DNA from: Alentia gelatinosa
Lineage: Eukaryota; Annelida; Polychaeta; Phyllodocida; Polynoidae
DNA: 64,000 nt
Assembly: GCA_950022655.1 (NCBI GenBank)
Contig: OX465588.1
Location: 22,988,527-23,052,526, forward strand
Direction of reading: 5' to 3'
Part shown: positions 1-14,060 of the stretch, piece after piece
How the letters are laid out: every line of letters starts with the position of its first letter
Position numbering within the stretch: position 1 is the first letter of the stretch
Program-made: the position numbers and the translations under genes
Notes under the pieces: model-generated
Told to the model about the DNA's origin: nothing
What the model saw: the letters and a program-made list of their open reading frames with translations, nothing else
Databases searched by the model: none

Positions 1-2560
1 CTCCCATCTTCCGTGTTCTTCTCTCTCGTTCCAATCCATTTTTTCTATGCTTGTCTCACTCTGCTTTTCTCAGTCAATATCGTTGTTTATATGTATACTT
101 TCTCTCTTTGTGTTCCTCTTCTTTTTTTGTCACCTTCACCTGTCTTTCTTTCATACAACCCTTTCTCTCGCCTTTTCTGTCTGTACCCTTGTCCGTATCT
201 GGGTCTTGCTAAGCATCTCTATCGTCGGGTATCTCTGAATGCCTGAGTCTCCCGCCCAGTACCTCCGCCGTTAATAATCCCTGACGTCGGCCGGCGAAAG
301 ATGATCTCTGCGAGCTGCCAGGGGGTGATGGGAGCTTTATGACCGTCCCGGGCGCCGCATATTTACACGGGATCGCCCTGGTGTAAAACAAGAGGGCGCC
401 GTGTGAGAAATACATTTGGGCGGCAAGCAGACGACAAATCTGATAAGACCGGCTCAGCGCCGGTCCGCCAAGTGGCCGCGACGGGGCACCACATTCCCCC
501 CTCCTTCCAGTATGTTACCATGCTATGAATATAAACCGATGCCTGAGATAAAGGTCGCAGAAATACTGGTCTTTCTTGTGATGATTTTACCATCTGTATA
601 TCTCTGTACACCCCCTTATTTCTCAATCTTTGATTTTTCTCTACTACCCGTGTCATGTTTCATCTACATATGTATGGCTATTCTTTTCCTTTGTAGTTCA
701 ATTATTCAAATTGTTATATACTTCACTGATATATTTGGTCAATGCCATTACTTTGCAGATGTTGATTCTAAAGTTGATACTTATATTAATGAATAATAGA
801 TGTTCAAGAAAGTGCGAGCTACTATAATTCTTTAGCATGATAACACCACAAAAGGTTGTATACCTTTTAGTAGGAAGGCAGTGATGCAACAATATCAATG
901 TCTGAGATTAAAGGAGTCACTAGGATCTGAGTCTACAAATAGATTCTTGATAGAGTTTTCTATATCTATATCTATATGTACGTATACACATACTTGCGAG
1001 TCTTTGACTACTATAGCTGCTGTGTGTATAGACCTTGGGAAGATAAAGGGTGACTATTTATTTCCAAAGGGAATACAATCGTGGTGATGTTTTATTTTCG
1101 TTTTTAATTATCCCGTTGACTCTTCTACCTGAGTGCAAGATGTACAGGTGAAAAGGGTATGCTTAGAAAATTTTAAAGAACAAGATAACCTACATATAGA
1201 TGGATTATTTGCTAACTCTTGGTTTTTCTTGCTATCTGTAGTTAAAAGGCATAATGATATTCAGCCAAGATGCTGTAAGGTTGGTCTATACCGGCATGTA
1301 TGACCTTACAGATTAATCAGATTTATGCATATTAATTTCTTAATATCGAAATAGCGTGTTTTTATAGTGTTAACACATGATGTAAAAGAAAACTATAGCC
1401 TTTAATGACCATGGTGAAATGACCTCGTGTGCAGGATGTTAATACTGAGACTTTATTCAATACTGATGCTGTATCTGATCAAGTCTGACATTGCTGTAAT
1501 GGCAAGGAACCGATATCAAAGAACAAAACTTTACGTTACCGCACATGCTTACTAGACACTGGATGCACAGCCACACACTAAGTTTAACATTTTCTCTCAG
1601 TTATGAGGCAGTTGGCTTCAGACTACCTTATTTGTTTCCTCGACCACCCATCTAGTGTTGCCGAGGCGGAGACCTTTAACAGGCCGCACTTATGTCAAGT
1701 CACGTACCCATGTCATGTATGACCTATAACGGCGCTGTGTTTTTCTTCACAGTTAATCTCTGTGGGGCCTATTTCGCACACAGCCAGCACAGACAGTGAG
1801 TTTATACTAAGGTTAAAACACCAAAATGATCCAACAAAATGTCCGGTGTGGTTGTTCTTAGAAGTAACACCCATAATTTACTCCCTTTGAGCCTACATTT
1901 GTACCGGCTTGGCATTTCCAAAGATTCATGGACCGGCGGTGCTTTTTACATACTACCTCACAGAGAGTGAGTACAAGGCAAGCTGTCTAGTATTAGCGGG
2001 TAATTCTCAGGGAATCATTGAGATTGCTTGCAATGTATTCCTTCTCACGCTCCCTCCCCTGAAATATCAAACATCAGCAAACAATTTTTGTGAGTGATAA
2101 GTAGTCAGGAATAGCCAAGATTGTGTGGAGTACAACTGCAGCAAAAAAGGTGAGGCTTTTGGTATGTTGTAAGGGGATCTAAATCATATACCTCATTAGA
2201 GATTTAATTTTTTTGATATTGCCTATTTATAAGAATATATAAGGTGCTATCAGGTGGCTGCTGAGCCATATATGGAATTAGAAGATCAACTATGCCTAGT
2301 TTATTTTATAACAATGGAGGAGGAGTGTATAGGCATGATTTGCATACATATCGAGTAAACCTTTATCAGCATCCTTTCCCCATCCATCAAAATATTCGCA
2401 ATACACAGACATTGCCACTGGGGAATAGCGCACACATCACTGACATACCAAGCACTCTTGACCACCCTGATAAATAATGTAAATGTCGGTGCCTAAAGGC
2501 CATCCATGAATGGCAGGAGCAGTAGTGGATGTTTATTTTAGGAGTGCGTTCCTGGTAGCC
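1..2560. other. Gene-free stretch
   Basis: The first 240 bp are pyrimidine-rich and 240-500 is a small GC-rich patch with GGCCGGCG and GGGCGCCG words. From 500 to 2560 it is AT-rich with only short chance frames. Confidence 0.6.
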
Positions 2561-2719
2561 GATGGATGCTGACACTTGGCATGACCATCTGGTGTAAGTG
2601 ACCGACCCTCGGCCGGGGCGGTGACCGCGTGTAGTGGACTGAGCACCGTGTAGGGCCTGCAGCATACTGACCACCCGGCCCGGTAAACACTGGTCAAGCA
2701 CCCTCACTGCCTCTCCTCA

Positions 2720-5540
2720 CCAGCAACGGCCAGTGTCCGCGCACAGACCGGCTGCATTAAATATGCGCTTTGTTTTGCAACCTACTACTTCACCCACAGC
2801 TTCACATGCACCTTGTTGGCACTTGCATGCTACCTCACAATACTCAGCATAACCTGATGGTGGGTGGTGGTCTTCACTCTCGTCGGAGGTTCATTGGTAC
2901 ATTGTGTGCAGACGTCGTTCTTGATATTGGAAGACATAAAGGTATACAATAATTATGAAATATGAGCTTGTTTTTCTTCTATGAGATGAAAGACAAATAT
3001 TTGGTAGAGCAAACGTACCCTCCTGTTGGCCTGGCTGGAGTTCGCATGCGGTATCAGTGGTTACTCGCCTTCTCGTACCAGGTCCATACGTTTGCACTAA
3101 ACTAAACGGGGTGGAAACACTTTTCATAATAAAGCTGATATTTTCTTCTATTTTAATCTTAATTAAGTAAACCTGTCCATGAATAGTTGAAGAAGAAGGT
3201 AAAAGTAATACCAATATTCATCGTTGACTGATACATAATATTACCCATGGGTTTCCATGCATTCTAATAGTTTGAGGAATCAAGGTATCGGGTATTGATT
3301 TCATATAAAACATGTACAATTTCAGTTTTCTATCCAACACAATATTAGGGATGATCTACGATACGCCGTTGCCTAGATCGTAGTAGGTGGATACTCCCCC
3401 CGCCCCCCCCCCCCCATCTCTTGAGAGTTTTACCGTCATATGGTTACAATTGAATAGGGGTTTTCAAATTTCATCAATGCCCCTTGTCCAAAGTACCCTC
3501 TCCAAGAAAGGAAAAGTTTATCAAAGATCAGAAAAACGACTTGCCAAACAAAGCAAGACCGATTGGAACAAGGGAAGAGACCCCAAATAAACAGGTTTCA
3601 TATTACACTCTCACATACATAGCCCGGCCCACACAAGATCTCAAACAAAATCAACACCCACAGTCGGAAGTAAAATATTCGAAATCCAATTTACCACCCC
3701 ATAGTTGAGGGATAGTCTCTCGGTCAATCCCTTGTATTATAGTCGTCAGTGATCGCCTCTGTTTGATTAATATCTGCAGTCTCATATCGTAGGCCTATTC
3801 ATGCCATCTGAAAGGAACCAACCGAAAGCATTCTTCGACTACAAAGGGGCTTCTAGATTAATACAGGCTAACATTACATGAAGACTGAAAGATTGTGGAC
3901 AGAGCCCTGCGGACTTCGCAGCAACAGGAAGAGCTCATGCAAAATGCCAGATTTGAGTGTTGATCTTATACATCGAATGCAATTGCCATAGAACTAGATT
4001 AAGTAAGAAGGATCATCTTTGAAAGTTGCCTGAACTGTTCAATAGCTGCCAGTGATCGACAACAAAGTTACAAGTTAAGGCACGTCCCATGCTTGATAAT
4101 CTTTCGGTAAGGTTACTTAAAGAAATAACAGTAAAACGTACAGAGTTTCTGTGAAGATGAAATGATTATTGCAGTTCTGTATGACTGAGGAGCAGTTTCT
4201 TTCCTGGAATATATTTTTGTCCAAGGAATGACGTCGTGCCTGGTTTCTAGTATTGTTGTATGTTAATAAGAACGCTAGATTATGTATTACTTAACCATAA
4301 AACTGCTGAGATGAGATGTTTCGCATGTGCATCACTCCGCGTGTCTTATAGGTCACTATATATCACAATGCATTGTACTCTATAAATCTATATAGCATAG
4401 CAAGATAACGTACTATAAATATTCTAGAGCATAGCATTATTTATTCTATTTATATATTGCATAACAGACTTTTGTGTTGTGGGTTTTGTAATAAACTAGG
4501 CATTCGTATCAGCCTGTGTTTTCCGACAAAACATATTCCTATACTTGCCATCCTTATACTAAATCTCCCCAGTGCCTACGGAGTGGCAGTTCCACACGTT
4601 CATAGTATAGTTCACATATCCACTGAGACACCTACTGCGGCCTGATACTATTCATGCCAGAACCTGAAAAAACAACTCTCAATCTCACCTCACGAAACAG
4701 CGGTAAACGTCCCCATAAACCAGGCGGGCAGGATGCACAGTACCCGGTGCACAATAACCGGTTATTATCTCTGCACAGTGTATGCCCACTCTCCTATTGA
4801 TTCCGTCTACAGTCCTTTCTCTCTATACATCCTCCCTCTCGTCACCCCTCCCTTTCTGTTCACCACACCCCCTCATATCACACATCCATATGCCTATAGC
4901 AATGTATCCTGTGCAGGAATAATACCCTACCCCTCCATCCTGCTCTGCAAACAACAGTTAGCATAGCTCCCGCTGTCGCCTCTGCTGCATTCCCCTCTCG
5001 GAGTATAGTAGATATATATTAGGAGCAAGCAGGACTCAGGTCAACTGGTGCACAAGGAGAGGCCACCCGGTGCAGCACCCACCCTCTCGCTCTCCTGCGG
5101 TCAGACCTCTTCATCTCTGAGCCTGGCGTATATAGCTCGCCGGCGGCGCTATTTGTAGAAATGAGCATTGTGAGCTGCTCACTGGAGGCCTGAGCTGTAC
5201 GTGTTTTGCACCAGGGAATCAATGAGCAACACGCACTCGGTGGACGTACCTCGGCGCGTCCTCACCTACAAACCATCCAACTCATCCCCACACACCTCTC
5301 ACTGTTTCCGGGGACAGTAGACCAGGCTCCTGAATGAGCTGCTCATGCAACTAGTATGACCAGACAGCTATAGTTTAGGGGCCTGGATCCTGATCCATAT
5401 TGGTTACAGGGTGTACCCGTAGATATACATGAGTACAACGCATAGGTTATTTTCAGCAGCTGAATGCAACTTACTAACAGACCATGGTGGCGCTTATTTA
5501 CGTTTCAGGGTTTTTGGGGTGGTTTGCATCTACATTCTTG
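2720..5540. other. Gene-free stretch
   Basis: AT-rich, with a C-rich run near 3.4 kb and a GC-richer patch at 4990-5320. No supported gene. Confidence 0.6.
3403..3415 (+). repeat. Poly-C run (13)
   Basis: Thirteen Cs follow a shorter C run. Confidence 0.9.
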
Positions 5541-5544
5541 ATTA

Positions 5545-5760
5545 TGTCTGCCCAACTCACCGAGTCACGCCTGACCATATAGAATAATGCACGGAAGATA
5601 TGTCTCATGTATAGCACCACGGATACGGGCGTGTCGAAATTATCAGTGAGGGAAAACCTGTTTTTATTAGAGAAGCAAAATAAAGATCGGAGATTTAGGC
5701 ATTAGAAACACTACGAACTATATCACAAAAAAACATTAAAAAAACAGAAAAACGACACAG
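5545..5760 (+). pseudogene. Possible remnant of a non-LTR retrotransposon reverse transcriptase
   Basis: One plus-strand frame reads like the region just after the RT core of LINE-type elements: a SRLTI..NNARKI segment (compare QNxAxRI), then a stretch rich in Leu and charged residues ending LLEKQNKDRR. It contains stop codons (for example at the TAG before NNARKI and about 37 codons later) and is followed by an A-rich tract. No other RT motif is seen. The match is from memory of family patterns only, so this is weak. Confidence 0.3.
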
Positions 5761-5799
5761 GTGAAAAAGTGGAACGGATTGACAATTGCTGTACCACAA

Positions 5800-6690
5800 A
5801 CTCCCTAAAAATAGGAGGCTCCAATTCAATAAAATCAAAATGAGCAAAGTATATATCGTCGAACATATCGTGGGTGTATTCGTTTACTCATAGTTTTTCA
5901 AAATATGTAGTTGTCTATTTTCTCCACTTTGATGAACGGTAGTCTGCTAGTTTAGCTCCAAAGTAAGGAAAGCTGAATACAAAGATAACACTGGAATGAA
6001 CCAGCGTTGGTCCTGATTTTGGAAGACTTTGACGCAAATATCGATTATGATTCCTAGGACAGGTATGCTGCTGACGCTCAGAGAGAGCACGCTTTCAGAA
6101 AATCTGCAACCACGGACCACACATCAAGAGAGGCCTCAAAGAGAATAACTGACTTTACACCGCACCCCTTAATACATTGGCCGTCTCCATTCGAATACAA
6201 GCCTTAGAAGTGCTATTCAAACAAGAGTCACTTTCTTAACCCTAATGGTATTGCTAAGCACGTACAATCTCTCTTAGCTGTATTCTAGCTTAACAGTCTT
6301 ATTGCTTTGATAATTGTATGTTATAGCTATATTTTGATAATTACTAAGTATCGTATAATGCATATTGTATCCAGTTCATGCACGTAGATAAAGGTCATGA
6401 CAGTCAATGAAATTTGATATATATTTTATAGTGAATTCTTGTCAATGTCCGTTTTCACCCAAATCATGTTATATAAATGACAAAGCAAGTAGATAACGAA
6501 GCATTAGTGCAAAATTCTCCTTTCCAGGGATCTTTCCGGCCTTTAGGGAGCCCTTCAGCTTATATAGGGTATAGGAAAGCATCGCGTAATTCATAAAGGG
6601 TTAAACACTAAAGGATAAAAACGAAATTACTGCCATTGTAGACTTTGCGATGAATTAAGTGCGCTAAATATTAGTAGACAAAGGCGTGGC
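5800..6690. other. Gene-free stretch
   Basis: AT-rich; nothing recognisable beyond the A-rich tract following the possible LINE remnant. Confidence 0.55.
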
Positions 6691-7840
6691 AAAAAGCGAG
6701 TAATTCTTCTCGCGAGGTGGCCTGTTAATCTCACAGCGAAGTGCCCGGTAACTTTTAGTGATCGAGCCTTTCTTGCCGCGGGCGAAAATTAGGCGGGGCC
6801 GGGCGGGCGGGGCGCGGGCAGGGCGACGGGCGGGACCATTACCGGCGGTCGGGTTAGTCAACGTGGGGCCACCGCAAGCAGGGGGAGCGAGCAGCTCTGA
6901 ACAGCTCGTGAGTAAATCACGCGTGCCACGCTTTGTTGGTTGGGTCCTCCTCTGCTTGGAGAATGTCAATGATATGGGTAGTTAGATGGGCCGCCTCCAC
7001 CGCACTACGGGCTGTGAGGGAGGGCGGTGGGCGTTTGGGGCGGGTGGGTCAAGGGGAGGGAGGGCAGTGGGCGCTATCTTCTACAGGCGCGCCTAATACG
7101 CCGGAATAAATCAACTTCAAAGACGAGTGGCCTGTTACTCCAGTCAAAGGGCGGGTGTCACCTGGGGTAATTTTACTGTCCGACCGACAAGAATGCGTCC
7201 CGATACGGCGGCCAAATTGTACAAATTGTCCCGGGCCCGATAAAGAGCCAGTGCCCGTTTATTTGGCGGCAGGCGCGCCTGATTCGGCTGGCGGATAGCG
7301 CGTCGCCCCGAATTGGACCCGATAAGGAAGACATCAATGGTGGGGGGTTGGTTGGAGGCAGGAGGAGAGAAGAAGCCTGCGCTGCACACCACGGGACACT
7401 GTCTGACCAATGATAGACGTCCTATGACAGGCCTATGGTTCATGAGGCTGGGTGGACGCCGAGGACCGGTGGGGCCCCTTAAACACTGGTGGACGGCTTG
7501 GCCGAGGAGTGGCCGGTAGAGGTATGGGAGGCTTGCGGGAGGTAAAGAAGCCAGGGGAGGGAAGAGGCGAAGGAGGCGAAGGAGGGGAGGTGGAGGCGCA
7601 GGCGGCCGGGAGTAGACCGCCCTCGTCGACCGGCGACAAATCAACCAGCCGGCCTGGCCGAGGCCTGCTGGCCCATGGGGAGATTGTCTCCGACGCGGCC
7701 ACCCAGCCTGCCTCATTCCTTTTGACAACGTGAAACTTGATAAGAAGGGGACAAAGGAGGACCCGCGGCGGCGATTGGTATCGCCCAGAAAAAGATAACA
7801 GACAACAGGGGAAACCAACCTGGTCCGTCGGCCTCCTTAA
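6690..7840. other. CpG- and GC-rich patch
   Basis: Strong GC rise with many CpGs, two GGCGCGCC-like words (CAGGCGCGCCT near 7085 and 7270) and an E2F-like TTTGGCGG near 7261. Open frames of up to 224 codons on the minus strand are Pro/Arg/Ser low-complexity and look like GC-bias artefacts. It may be regulatory DNA; no gene is supported. Confidence 0.45.
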
Positions 7841-8078
7841 GAGAAAGTGAAAGAGAGAGAGATATAGTGAGTCAGAGTGAGACATATAGAAAGAGACAAC
7901 CAGACAATGGCACAGAAGGATGGGGAGTAATACATCGTAAAACAAAGTAAAACACACATTGTGATGTATGTAGAGACAGACGAAATGCAAACGACACAGG
8001 AGTGTGACCTACAGAAAAAGACAAGAACAATAAAGAGGCAGGCAGAACCCAGAAACCGACACTTCTGACAGGCACAGA

Positions 8079-8140
8079 GTTAGACAGAGTTAGACAGCGT
8101 CAGACAGACAGACAAAGACGGACAGACAGACAGATACAGA
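8079..8140 (+). repeat. GACA-rich simple repeat
   Basis: Imperfect GACA/CAGA units, part of a purine-rich stretch from about 7840 to 8180. Confidence 0.85.
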
Positions 8141-8179
8141 AGCAGTATAGAGAGATGTAAAAAGGAAGAGAGGTGTCAA

Positions 8180-9750
8180 GAGGATAAAAGAGATAAATTA
8201 GGTGGAGCTCTCTATGTATATACCTTCCGCCCAGTACTAACAACTTTTGACACCCTCAATAACCCTCTATACAATAAACCCTGTAAAAGAGCCTCACTAT
8301 GGTGCCCTGGGGGCATGAAACGTAATAGTCATGTCTCGCCTCATGGTTCAAACCTAACGACTTTGTTTAAGTGGATCCCTATGGATTGCGTGTTTTGGTT
8401 GGCACTTGCCCACAGAGGGTGTGTTTTTATTTCCCCTTGTTTGCTTATTTCGCCACTTTTTACACTGCTGGGGTAAGCTCTGGCTGTAAAACAACCGCCG
8501 CTCCCGCCCCACCACCCGGGCTTCTTTGATCATGCAGTGCGCCCATGATTGCAGACTACACCTGTGTACGCGAACACCATTAGCGCCAGCTTTGATCAGA
8601 AGGACTAAATAAAGAGCGATGCACGAGAAACTTAGTGGGAGAGAGGTGTGTGTGTGCAGCAGAGTTAAAAGAAAGATGGAAGGGCTAGAGGTGGAGGGTA
8701 CATGCGTGCATGGACGGTGGTGTATGTGATTGGTTTAAACAAGGGCCAATAGGGATAAGGTAGTAGGAGTCAGGAAGAGTTTTTTCTCCCATTTTCCTGA
8801 GGTGGGAGGAGCAGGTATGTTTTTACAAAAAGCAGGCCAAGATGAAGTATCATAACAGACACAGTAGGAAGAATTGGCTCAAATGATCAATATGGGACAA
8901 GTGCCTAGGTAAAGAAAGAAAGAAGGAAAGAAAGAAAGAAAGGTACAATGAATAGTGTAGGCAAACTTATTCTCGATGATTTCTTCAGATGTGGTTACTT
9001 TTTATCGAGAAACATACGTGGAGGGTACAGAGGAGGAGGAAAGGAATGGAAGTGAAGTCCTATTTTATACCGATAGACGATGTGTACGGATTGGCTTGGA
9101 GAAGCTAGAGAATGTGGGCGTTATTTCGGATACTTGGTGTGGAGAATTTGATAATATGGCGTCATTTCGGATCAACCAGTGCCAGAGCATGATGCATATA
9201 GATTTCAATGAGGTGTGAGGAACCATGGGACGCTAAGTAAACTAAAAGCTCAAGGGTGACCCAAAGTTGAAATTAAGATCTGTTCGGCCTACAATATTTC
9301 ACATGTGTAGGCATTACTATTTTTCAAGTACCTTTTTCCGGTGAGAGTACATACAACAATAAATAATCAATCGATTTCAAGGAAACTCCAGAATTATTGT
9401 ATAATAGCGCTTCGAATCATTCATCATAATTCTGTTAATAAATTATCTTCCATTTCTATGAAAAAGCCCGACTGATGCATTCTTAGATGGATTTTACAAA
9501 GCATTGCATCTTCTATTGTGCGTATATTATGCTGTGAATGTTGTGATTTATACACACTATTATGATTCAGCCCTCTATAATATCATCGGTCTTTACTTAA
9601 AACCAAGCTGAACGATCCAATGATGGGCAATAGCAACTTCGAGAACACCATAAATAGCATAACGTTATGTTTTCAATGCCTAGTATACCAGTTCCAGTAT
9701 CCTCACATTCTACCATCCCTGCTCACATATAGGTCTTACATTGGTTACTG
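8180..9750. other. Gene-free stretch
   Basis: Mixed composition, with the AAAG run near 8.92 kb. No supported gene. Confidence 0.55.
8911..8942 (+). repeat. AAAG microsatellite
   Basis: About eight AAAG units with one AAGG interruption. Confidence 0.9.
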
Positions 9751-9759
9751 CTCTCTACC

Positions 9760-10500
9760 CAGCCCAGAGATGGTCGGGCTTGCAGTCACCGACCAATACT
9801 GCTCGCCCGTGACAACAATGTGCAGTGTAGCGCCCACCCTCCCAACTCCCATCCCGCATGTCCATTCAGCGATGGTGGATTCCCTCCACTCCTACGTCGA
9901 AACTCTCTTTACTCGGGGTTCCATTCGGGGCAGTGCAGCTATGGAGCCTTCCACGGGCTGTGTGTCATCGGGTCCGCGACACTCTCCCTTCCGGTGGCTT
10001 CAACACCTCTCCCCCTCCCTCTTTATGCCAAGTCCTACCAGTCACTCCCTTTCACACAATCCACTCCGGGCGTTTCTCCAGGGTCCTATGCTGGTGGTCG
10101 ATTCCTAATCCGATCTCCAACACTACGGGTTCCCATTTAGATGTAGTGTTTAGGATAAGCCATCTCCTACCCCACCCCCGTCTCCACCCGCAGCTCTCCG
10201 GCCGGCGGCGTGGTCCCCAGACTGGTACCAGGAGGGGCCCGTGCACAGAGTCTCCTCCAGTGTCTCCGTGCGCTCCTCCTGCACCTGCACCCCCTCCCCT
10301 CCGGTTGGCGGCCCGCCAGTCGCGCCCTGCCTCTGGAGAGCAGAGCCCAGCCCGCTGGTACCCCGCGTCAGAGTCCATTTAAACAGAGGCCCGCCGGTGA
10401 CAGGCGCCCAGCAGTTGGCACGCTGGCCGAGGGTCCTCCAGGCAGTTAGTGGTGTTTGGGAGGGAGGGGTGAGGAGGAGGAGGAGGAGGGAGGGGGGATA
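9760..10500. other. GC-rich patch
   Basis: C-rich on the plus strand, then a G-rich GAGGAGGAG run near 10470. Several overlapping short frames in all phases are typical of GC-rich non-coding DNA. Confidence 0.45.
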
Positions 10501-12690
10501 GATGGGGTGAAGACTGAACGTTTGTGATTGGGGTCAGAGTTGTGGGAATGTCTGCTTTAGAATCAAGCCAAGATTCAGAAGTCCTGTGATTGTTCTCGTT
10601 TCTTTTGCTGTAACTCATTCAGCACATTTACTTTGTCAATTTAAAAGGAATTTGCCTTGGGATTATGGGTTATACGTTTGTAACTGCAATGTGCAAAAGT
10701 TCCTGGGCCCAATGGTTTTAGTTTGATGCCTGGTACAGGCGATTTACCATGTTGACTGAGCAGGTTAATTGATATTTTATGGGACAACCCGATGTCTTCT
10801 GCGTGAATTGTTTCGCGAGTCGAAGTAGCCAGTAATGCGCAGCTTAAATACTGAAATTATAAAACCTGAGTATAGTTCTACTGTTATCCAATATATCACG
10901 ATTTAGACCACACTAACAACATTAGAACACTATATTTTTCGCCCATACCCGGAATTGACTCTAAGTAATCGCGTGTCTACCACCTACTCTTATTGCGATT
11001 ACCGACGGTGAACAATGTGACGACTCTACACAAGAACAACGTGTTCGGCGCGCTGTGCTGCATCCCAGAGATCGCAACCTCAGTCGGAACAGGACCAGGA
11101 AGATTAAAACAAATGGCAAACAGTGAGATTGGCATGCTCAACTAGGACAGGATGAGGTGCAGGGGACGTGGAGGGCCGGGGGGAAGTGCTGCTGGAATTG
11201 CCGGCTGCCTTATATCGTCATTGGCGCGTTTCCCCAAGGCTAATTAATCAGTATGCAGACTTAATAGAGCCTCCCCCTTTGAATTGTTAATACCCCGAGG
11301 CTCGTACTAACGGCCAGGGGTAGCATAATGTATTAGGAGTGGCAGATTTGTGCAGTTGACCCGGCCTCGTAGATTATATGTGCTTATGTGTATGGAGGTG
11401 TGTGTGTGTGTGTGGTTGTGGGGGGAGGGGTGAGTAGGGGGTGATTGAAGGAGGGTGAGATGGGAGCTGTTTGGTGTAGATCTCCTGGGGTATCGGAGAT
11501 TGGGTGACGTGATGGTTTGCATGCATGGACGTGTAGGAAGGAAACGTGGGAAGTAGAAGGGGTTGTTAGGGCTTCGTTTCGGGAGGGTAGAGTAATTAGT
11601 AGTTATAATCATGGTTGTTGTACTTCGGGTGATGCTGACATTAAACGGGTACGTTAGAGGCTTAAAATAAGGCAATAAATTATGTGTTTGATTGGTAGGG
11701 GATACTCAAAAGGGGGGCTTGTGAGGGTTCAATAATGAGCAGGAGACGTAAGGCGTAAAGATCAATATTATTTACTAACTACAGTATAAAGGGAATGTGA
11801 CTAAGAGGAGTTGCTATTTAATCATAAGACAGCTTAGTATATTCTTACGTTCATGAATATGGTAAAGAAAAAAGGAACCCCTACTAGATATAATTTGATA
11901 GACTTGGCTGTTTTGACTGTTCGAGTATTAATTGTCAACATGGGCAAACGTTCACTGCAAATAGATGAGAGGATGGAGAGTCGTATGCAGGTGCATTGGT
12001 AGTGAATTTACAGGGCAATAGTTTTAAGTCTGTTATTAGCATAGAAGAGTGGCGGTAAATCGATGTTTAGTATCCTGTAAACATTCCCTCGAGCCGTGGC
12101 ATTTAAATGCAAAAGTGGATTAAATTGTCACGTTGTAGATCCATCGTTATATGAACATTCTATTGGCTTACACTTTACATCCGTTGTGATACGAACACCT
12201 GCTAGGCGTTTGTAACTTTTAACAAGGCACTAGTGTGCGGCAGTTATATATTATGGATGACAATGGAATACAGGAAATATAACGAGAAGTCCCCATCTAT
12301 TGATAATTTGAGGAGATACTTTTATATTTCCCATGAGGCAGGATTAAGTAGTAATGTATCACAAAGGATTATACGGCTAATTTAGTCCCGGTTATTGAAT
12401 TCAGAGAGTTCCTGGGGTATTACGCTATATATTTTGTGTCTAATTCCTGAAAACAAAGAGATTAATATTATGTATGATGAAATTGACTTAATGAGATGTG
12501 ATGAATATTTCTGCATTCCATATTTTCTCACCGACATGGTTTTGGAGTATCCTTAACTTATGCAAGTAGAAAATCCGGATATTATCGGAATAACTCACTT
12601 TACTGACACTTTAACAGGTGAAAATCGCAAAGATAAACTTACCATCTCTTATACTATTCACCGTATACACTTCCTACAGCAACAAGTCGG
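10500..12690. other. Gene-free stretch
   Basis: AT-rich apart from a small GC patch near 11.16-11.22 kb and the G/T-rich block near 11.4 kb. Confidence 0.55.
11399..11413 (+). repeat. GT microsatellite
   Basis: Short GT run inside a G/T-rich stretch (11380-11470). Confidence 0.8.
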
Positions 12691-13060
12691 TGTGCAATGA
12701 AGGAAACGTCTGGCGGCTGAGGCTGTCATGGCTAAGCCCAGACTCAGGGATCGCCGGGAGATTGGTTGTAGCTTGCCCGGCAGAGGAAGGTAGTTAGTCG
12801 TGTATTGGGCGCCGCGTTGTTTATTGGATCTGGGAAGTCCGAGGGAGTGGGGGGAGGTCGCTCAACGCCTACCCCAGCCCCTACTCCCCCTCCCAGCCGA
12901 GCTGATTATAACCGTGGGCGGCCGGTTTAATCTTCGCACGGTTCAAGTTCGCCGATCTATCAGTGGGTGGGAGACAATGAGGCGGTTAGCATGTATACCA
13001 GCCATGGTCCCTAGGGCTTGCCGCCAACCCCACACCGGTCTCAAAAGGTATCCGCAATCG
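12690..13060. other. GC-rich patch
   Basis: Small GC-rich block followed by a sharp return to AT-richer DNA. No gene. Confidence 0.4.
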
Positions 13061-14060
13061 TAAGTCTTTTCCTCCGAAATATTTGCAGTTATGGCATTCC
13101 CCAAACTAGGGATTCCGATGCACAAGGCATTCTTTCCCATTCATCTCCTGTCAAACATAGCTATATCAGTCAACGAAACGTGCATTTGATCTATCTTCCT
13201 GTACCTAGAGAAGATGGCAAATAATTTGCACTCCCGGACTATCATACTGTTGTTTAGTATTATATTAGAAGCTGCATTGCTCAGGTATACATTTTATCCA
13301 CTCACATTGAACCCTTTAGCTTAGACCTTATGTATACAGAAGGAGTAGTTGCCTAACGATTGGATCCTTTTTATTATGGGAGCCAAAATTATCCGATCTA
13401 ATTACTAAGAGACTGTGCTAATCTATGGGCAATTACGTCGATGTAGTCTGTTCTATCGACCCTCGGCACCCCTCACTTACCGTCACTCATGGGCAATCCA
13501 TCTACTATACAAAAAGGGTCCACAAAGAGCCCCCCGAGGGGGTGACTTAGCTAGGCTAGGGGTAGAACATACGCGACTGCTGCGGTCGTGGCGTATACGT
13601 GCTGATCCGGAAAATTCGGATCTATAACACTTACTAGGGACAAGCTGCACCTTAGCATACACTGTATTCCCCCAGGGGTCTTGGCGAGATCAACTGCAGA
13701 GTCAGAATGGTAGGAAGCGGTAGGGTTGCATGAGTGATAACAGAACGGTTAGGTCGCTATCATACGCATGGCCACGCAGATAAGTGGTGTACAAATAGAG
13801 TAATACAGCGTAGATACCCAAGCATAATAAATAAATAACATTTAAGAATCAGTACACATATCATTATATTAAAGGGGAAAAAGTCATATGATAAAGCTCA
13901 AAGACGACGTCTATCTAGACAGCCACCGACTGTTAGACTCTTTTAGACTTTCAGATAAAGACCTTTTCTAACATACTAAAGCCGGAGTGATGTATCCATG
14001 AAACGTTATTGTCGTACGTATATCGGCAAATTCATCAGTCCATTGATTAGCACATGACAG

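Noticed and set aside
7144..7990. Minus-strand frames of 224 and 185 codons
   Set aside because: Pro/Ser/Arg low complexity in a GC-rich patch, overlapping frames in several phases, no domain. Probably non-coding.
8340..8365. B-box-like GGTTCAAACC suggesting a tRNA gene
   Set aside because: No A box or cloverleaf pairing could be found upstream on the same strand.
9620..10382. Three overlapping plus-strand frames of 106-174 codons
   Set aside because: All phases are open because of the C-rich sequence; no domain or exon-like boundary seen.
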